Assembly (NCBI GenBank): GCA_001797335.1
Contig: MGPE01000005.1
Location: 1 to 64,000, forward strand
Length of the DNA: 64,000 nucleotides
Reading direction: 5' to 3'
Source: Deltaproteobacteria bacterium GWA2_38_16
GTDB taxonomy: Bacteria; Bdellovibrionota; JACOXK01; 2-02-FULL-40-11
Under the pieces are notes generated by a model. It was not told the origin of the DNA and did no database searches. It saw only the letters and a program-made list of their open reading frames with translations. Every line of letters starts with the position of its first letter. Positions within the stretch are counted from its first letter, which is position 1. This document shows, piece after piece, positions 61,706-64,000 of the stretch. The translations under genes were made by a program, and so were the position numbers.

Positions 61706-62490
61706 AAGTCACGGTCATCATTCCTGCCCGCTACGCCTCTAGTCGATTTCCGGGAAAACCTTTAGCGCTTATTTCTGGAAAACCCATGGTTTGGCATGTG
61801 TATGAACGAGCTTCTAAGGCATCACTGGTAGATGAAGTTTTTGTGGCGACTGAAGATCATCGGGTGGAAGAGTGTGTTAAAAATTTTGATGGAAAAGTGG
61901 TGATGACTTCTTCAAATCACCAAAGCGGTACAGATCGTATGGCAGAAGTGGCAAAAAATATTTCATCAGATATTTTTATTAATGTACAAGGGGATGAACC
62001 TCTTATTTCTCCCGATCTGATTGATCAGGTGGCCTCAGCATTGATTAACTCTGAAAAAACGGTAATGAGTACCGCTAGAATTCCTTTTAAAACCAAAGAA
62101 GATTTTTTAAATCCCAATATGGTAAAAGTATTGTGTGATCAAGAAGGATACGCGCTTTATTTTTCCAGGTATCCCATTCCTTTTTTAAGAAAAACATGGA
62201 CAGAAACCCGAAATTGGAATGATTTATTGGGATCTTATTCTTTATCTCACATTGAAGAGGCCCACGTTCAAAAACATTTGGGAATTTATGGATTTAAACG
62301 ACAACTTCTATTGAATTTTTCAAGCTGGACGCCTACTTCTCTTGAAAAAATGGAAGAACTAGAACAACTGCGTGCGTTGGAACATGGAGTAAAAATAAAA
62401 GTAGTCACAACAACGCATGAATCGGTGGCTGTAGATACGCCTGAAGATTTAAAGAAGGTCAATGAGCTTTTTAGTCCCAAACATTCGTAG
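61702..62490 (+). CDS. kdsB: CMP-Kdo synthetase KdsB
   Basis: 262 residues. VTVIIPARYASSRFPGKPLALISGKPM is the nucleotide-binding start, TSSNHQSGTDRMAEVA, INVQGDEPLISPDLID and YFSRYPIPF are all conserved. It couples CTP and Kdo to CMP-Kdo, the donor used by WaaA. The C-terminus ends [18 protein letters not shown], as in family members. Overlaps kdsC by four bases and the aroA start by 29. Confidence 0.97.
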   Translation: MKVTVIIPARYASSRFPGKPLALISGKPMVWHVYERASKASLVDEVFVATEDHRVEECVKNFDGKVVMTSSNHQSGTDRMAEVAKNISSDIFINVQGDEPLISPDLIDQVASALINSEKTVMSTARIPFKTKEDFLNPNMVKVLCDQEGYALYFSRYPIPFLRKTWTETRNWNDLLGSYSLSHIEEAHVQKHLGIYGFKRQLLLNFSSWTPTSLEKMEELEQLRALEHGVKIKVVTTTHESVAVDTPEDLKKVNELFSPKHS

Positions 62491-63748
62491 AATTTACGGA
62501 CGTCTGATCCCTCCCCCCGATAAATCTATTTCTCATCGGGCGTTGATGTTGTCTGCCCTGGCTCAGGGAAAATCAGAAATTAAAAATTTTTTAAGAGCCG
62601 AAGATTGTTTGGCCACGGCTCGAGCTTTAAAAATGATGGGGGTAGAAATTATTGAAGAGAAAAATAATTTATGTGTTTCGGGACAAGGTCTTTTTTCTCT
62701 TAAAAAACCGTCTCATGTTTTGGATGTGGGAGATTCGGGAACTACTCTTCGACTCTTAACGGGTATTTTATCTGCCCAAAAATTTTCTTCGGTGATTACC
62801 GGAGGGGATTCTTTGGTAAGACGTCCTGTGAAAGAACTGCTCTATCTTCTTCGAAGTATGGGAGCGCATGTCGAAGGACATGAGGATGATTCTTATCCTC
62901 CCGTGCATCTCTATCCGGTGACTAAAAAACTGGTAGCTATCACCTGTAAACCTTCAACTGTCTCTGCCCAAATTAAATCAGCACTTCTGTTGGCCGGTCT
63001 TTATGTCGAAGGACAAACAGTGATTCAAGAAACTATTCACACAAGAGATCATACGGAACGATTGCTCAAATTGTTTGGGGCTGCCGTTCGAGAGGTGGAT
63101 TCCAAGGTACAATTAACTCCCTCAGAGCTTCAAGGCCAATCCGTAACGATTCCCGGAGATATTTCAGCGGCTTCTTTTTTTATAACCCTGGCATTGCTAT
63201 TACCAGAGTCTGAACTGGAGGTGGAAGAAGTAGGGCTTAATTTTACACGAACCGGATTTTTAGATGTCATTCAAGCCATGGGAGCCACGTGTGAGATAGA
63301 TCCCTTGATCAAAGATTCCTATGAGCCTACGGGAAGAATTTTTGTCAAAGCATCGCCACTCAAGGGAGTAACGGTTTCTAAAGAACTTACGATTCGTACT
63401 ATCGATGAATTGCCTCTGGTTGCCTTATTGGCTACGCAAGCTCATGGAGAAACCAAAATTTTAGATGCTGGGAATCTGCGATTTAAAGAAAGCGATCGTT
63501 TAAAAGCAGTTGCTTTAGAACTTTCCAGGCTGGGGGCCCATATTGAAGAAGAGGAGTCTGGGCTTGTTATTCAGGGGCCAACTCCTTTAAAGGGAGCAAA
63601 AGTCAAAAGTTATCACGATCATCGAATGGCCATGATGCTGATGCTTGCCGGAATGATTTCAGAGGGAGAAACCCAAATTGATTCTATTGAGTGTATTTCA
63701 AAATCATTTCCTAATTTTTTGATGGTTCTAGGAAAATTGTCAGAATGA
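62462..63748 (+). CDS. aroA: 3-phosphoshikimate 1-carboxyvinyltransferase (EPSP synthase)
   Basis: 428 residues. [38 protein letters not shown] and [15 protein letters not shown] are the shikimate- and PEP-binding loops; [20 protein letters not shown] and [10 protein letters not shown] complete the active site. It makes EPSP for aromatic amino acids. The ATG at 62462 is inside the end of kdsB; the alignment start around residue 8 fits either this ATG or a later one. The final residues overlap cmk by four bases. Confidence 0.97.
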   Translation: MSFLVPNIRRIYGRLIPPPDKSISHRALMLSALAQGKSEIKNFLRAEDCLATARALKMMGVEIIEEKNNLCVSGQGLFSLKKPSHVLDVGDSGTTLRLLTGILSAQKFSSVITGGDSLVRRPVKELLYLLRSMGAHVEGHEDDSYPPVHLYPVTKKLVAITCKPSTVSAQIKSALLLAGLYVEGQTVIQETIHTRDHTERLLKLFGAAVREVDSKVQLTPSELQGQSVTIPGDISAASFFITLALLLPESELEVEEVGLNFTRTGFLDVIQAMGATCEIDPLIKDSYEPTGRIFVKASPLKGVTVSKELTIRTIDELPLVALLATQAHGETKILDAGNLRFKESDRLKAVALELSRLGAHIEEEESGLVIQGPTPLKGAKVKSYHDHRMAMMLMLAGMISEGETQIDSIECISKSFPNFLMVLGKLSE

Positions 63749-64000
63749 AAAAAATAACCATTGTCATAGATGGTCCTGCTGGATCGGGAAAAAGTACCGT
63801 CAGTCAAAAATTAGCCAAGAAATTGGGATATACATATCTCGATAGTGGGGCACTGTATCGTTCTATAGCCTTAAAGGCGAGCCATAAAAAAGTAAAATCT
63901 CAAAACTCACAACAACTCTATCGTTTGTGTAAAAACAGTATCATTGCTTTTAAAAAAAAAGAGGGGAAGCAGCATGTTTTTTTAGATCACAAGGATATTA
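63745..64000 (+). CDS. cmk: Cytidylate kinase (partial, runs off the window)
   Basis: The first 85 codons of Cmk: [20 protein letters not shown] with the P-loop, then [17 protein letters not shown], the conserved CMP-site start. It phosphorylates CMP and dCMP. The window ends at codon 85 and an extra base, so the rest (about 135 residues) is missing. aroA-cmk is a common pair, usually followed by rpsA. Confidence 0.96.
   Translation, partial: MKKITIVIDGPAGSGKSTVSQKLAKKLGYTYLDSGALYRSIALKASHKKVKSQNSQQLYRLCKNSIIAFKKKEGKQHVFLDHKDI

Overview
The window is a visibly AT-rich, almost gap-free stretch of a Gram-negative chromosome. Lipid A, Kdo, heptose, BamA/Skp and Lol genes show an LPS-bearing outer membrane. 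A TIGR02147-type regulator, CarD/CdnL, fused IspDF, secreted proteins with SGG-PY-FS and RCC1 repeats, and the secY-adk-map-infA-rpmJ order point to a deltaproteobacteria-like lineage (Bdellovibrionota, Myxococcota or an uncultured relative). This placement is inferred from gene content, not computed. No tRNA, rRNA, IS element, prophage or CRISPR array was seen, and no gene-free stretch exceeds 300 bases.

Layout. 1-15246: end of tuf, then the contiguous S10, spc and alpha ribosomal operons (rpsJ to rplQ with secY, adk, map, infA, rpoA), with an internal promoter before rpmJ. 15340-22077: a 37-residue secreted-type peptide, carD, ispDF, gltX, cysS and uvrB. 22074-34858: accessory region with a YpsA-like protein, a HEAT-repeat protein, a possible papain-fold peptidase, a GAF-GGDEF diguanylate cyclase, a DUF4143 ATPase, three secreted or lipoproteins (one an RCC1 propeller), and a CHASE2 adenylate cyclase overlapping a class II cAMP phosphodiesterase. 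35045-38858: pgpH-like c-di-AMP phosphodiesterase, ybeY, and prfB with its programmed +1 frameshift. 38869-44541: TIGR02147-type regulator with secreted proteins on either side, an AhpD-like protein, a VapBC pair and a small secreted protein. 44652-64000: envelope biogenesis block: lysS, lolC/E, lolD, bamA, skp, fabZ, lpxA, a GnnA-like oxidoreductase, an lpxB-lpxK fusion, lpxL, a DUF3108 lipoprotein, a Trm112-like protein, waaA, hldA, a secreted protein, DUF4416, kdsC, kdsB, aroA and the start of cmk.

How it works together. The first block makes ribosomes, RNA polymerase alpha and the Sec channel. The last block makes lipid A and inner core sugars and delivers lipoproteins and beta-barrels to the outer membrane. 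The middle holds three cyclic nucleotide systems: c-di-GMP synthesis, cAMP synthesis plus breakdown, and probable c-di-AMP breakdown.

Points most worth following are the overlapping cAMP synthase/hydrolase pair, the LpxB-LpxK fusion with a GnnA-like gene between lpxA and lpxB, a dispersed repeat (GTCATTCTGAG...GAATCTC) lying in two coding sequences in different frames and directly before a third start codon, and two long out-of-frame overlaps in which the tail of one protein is encoded over the start of the next gene.
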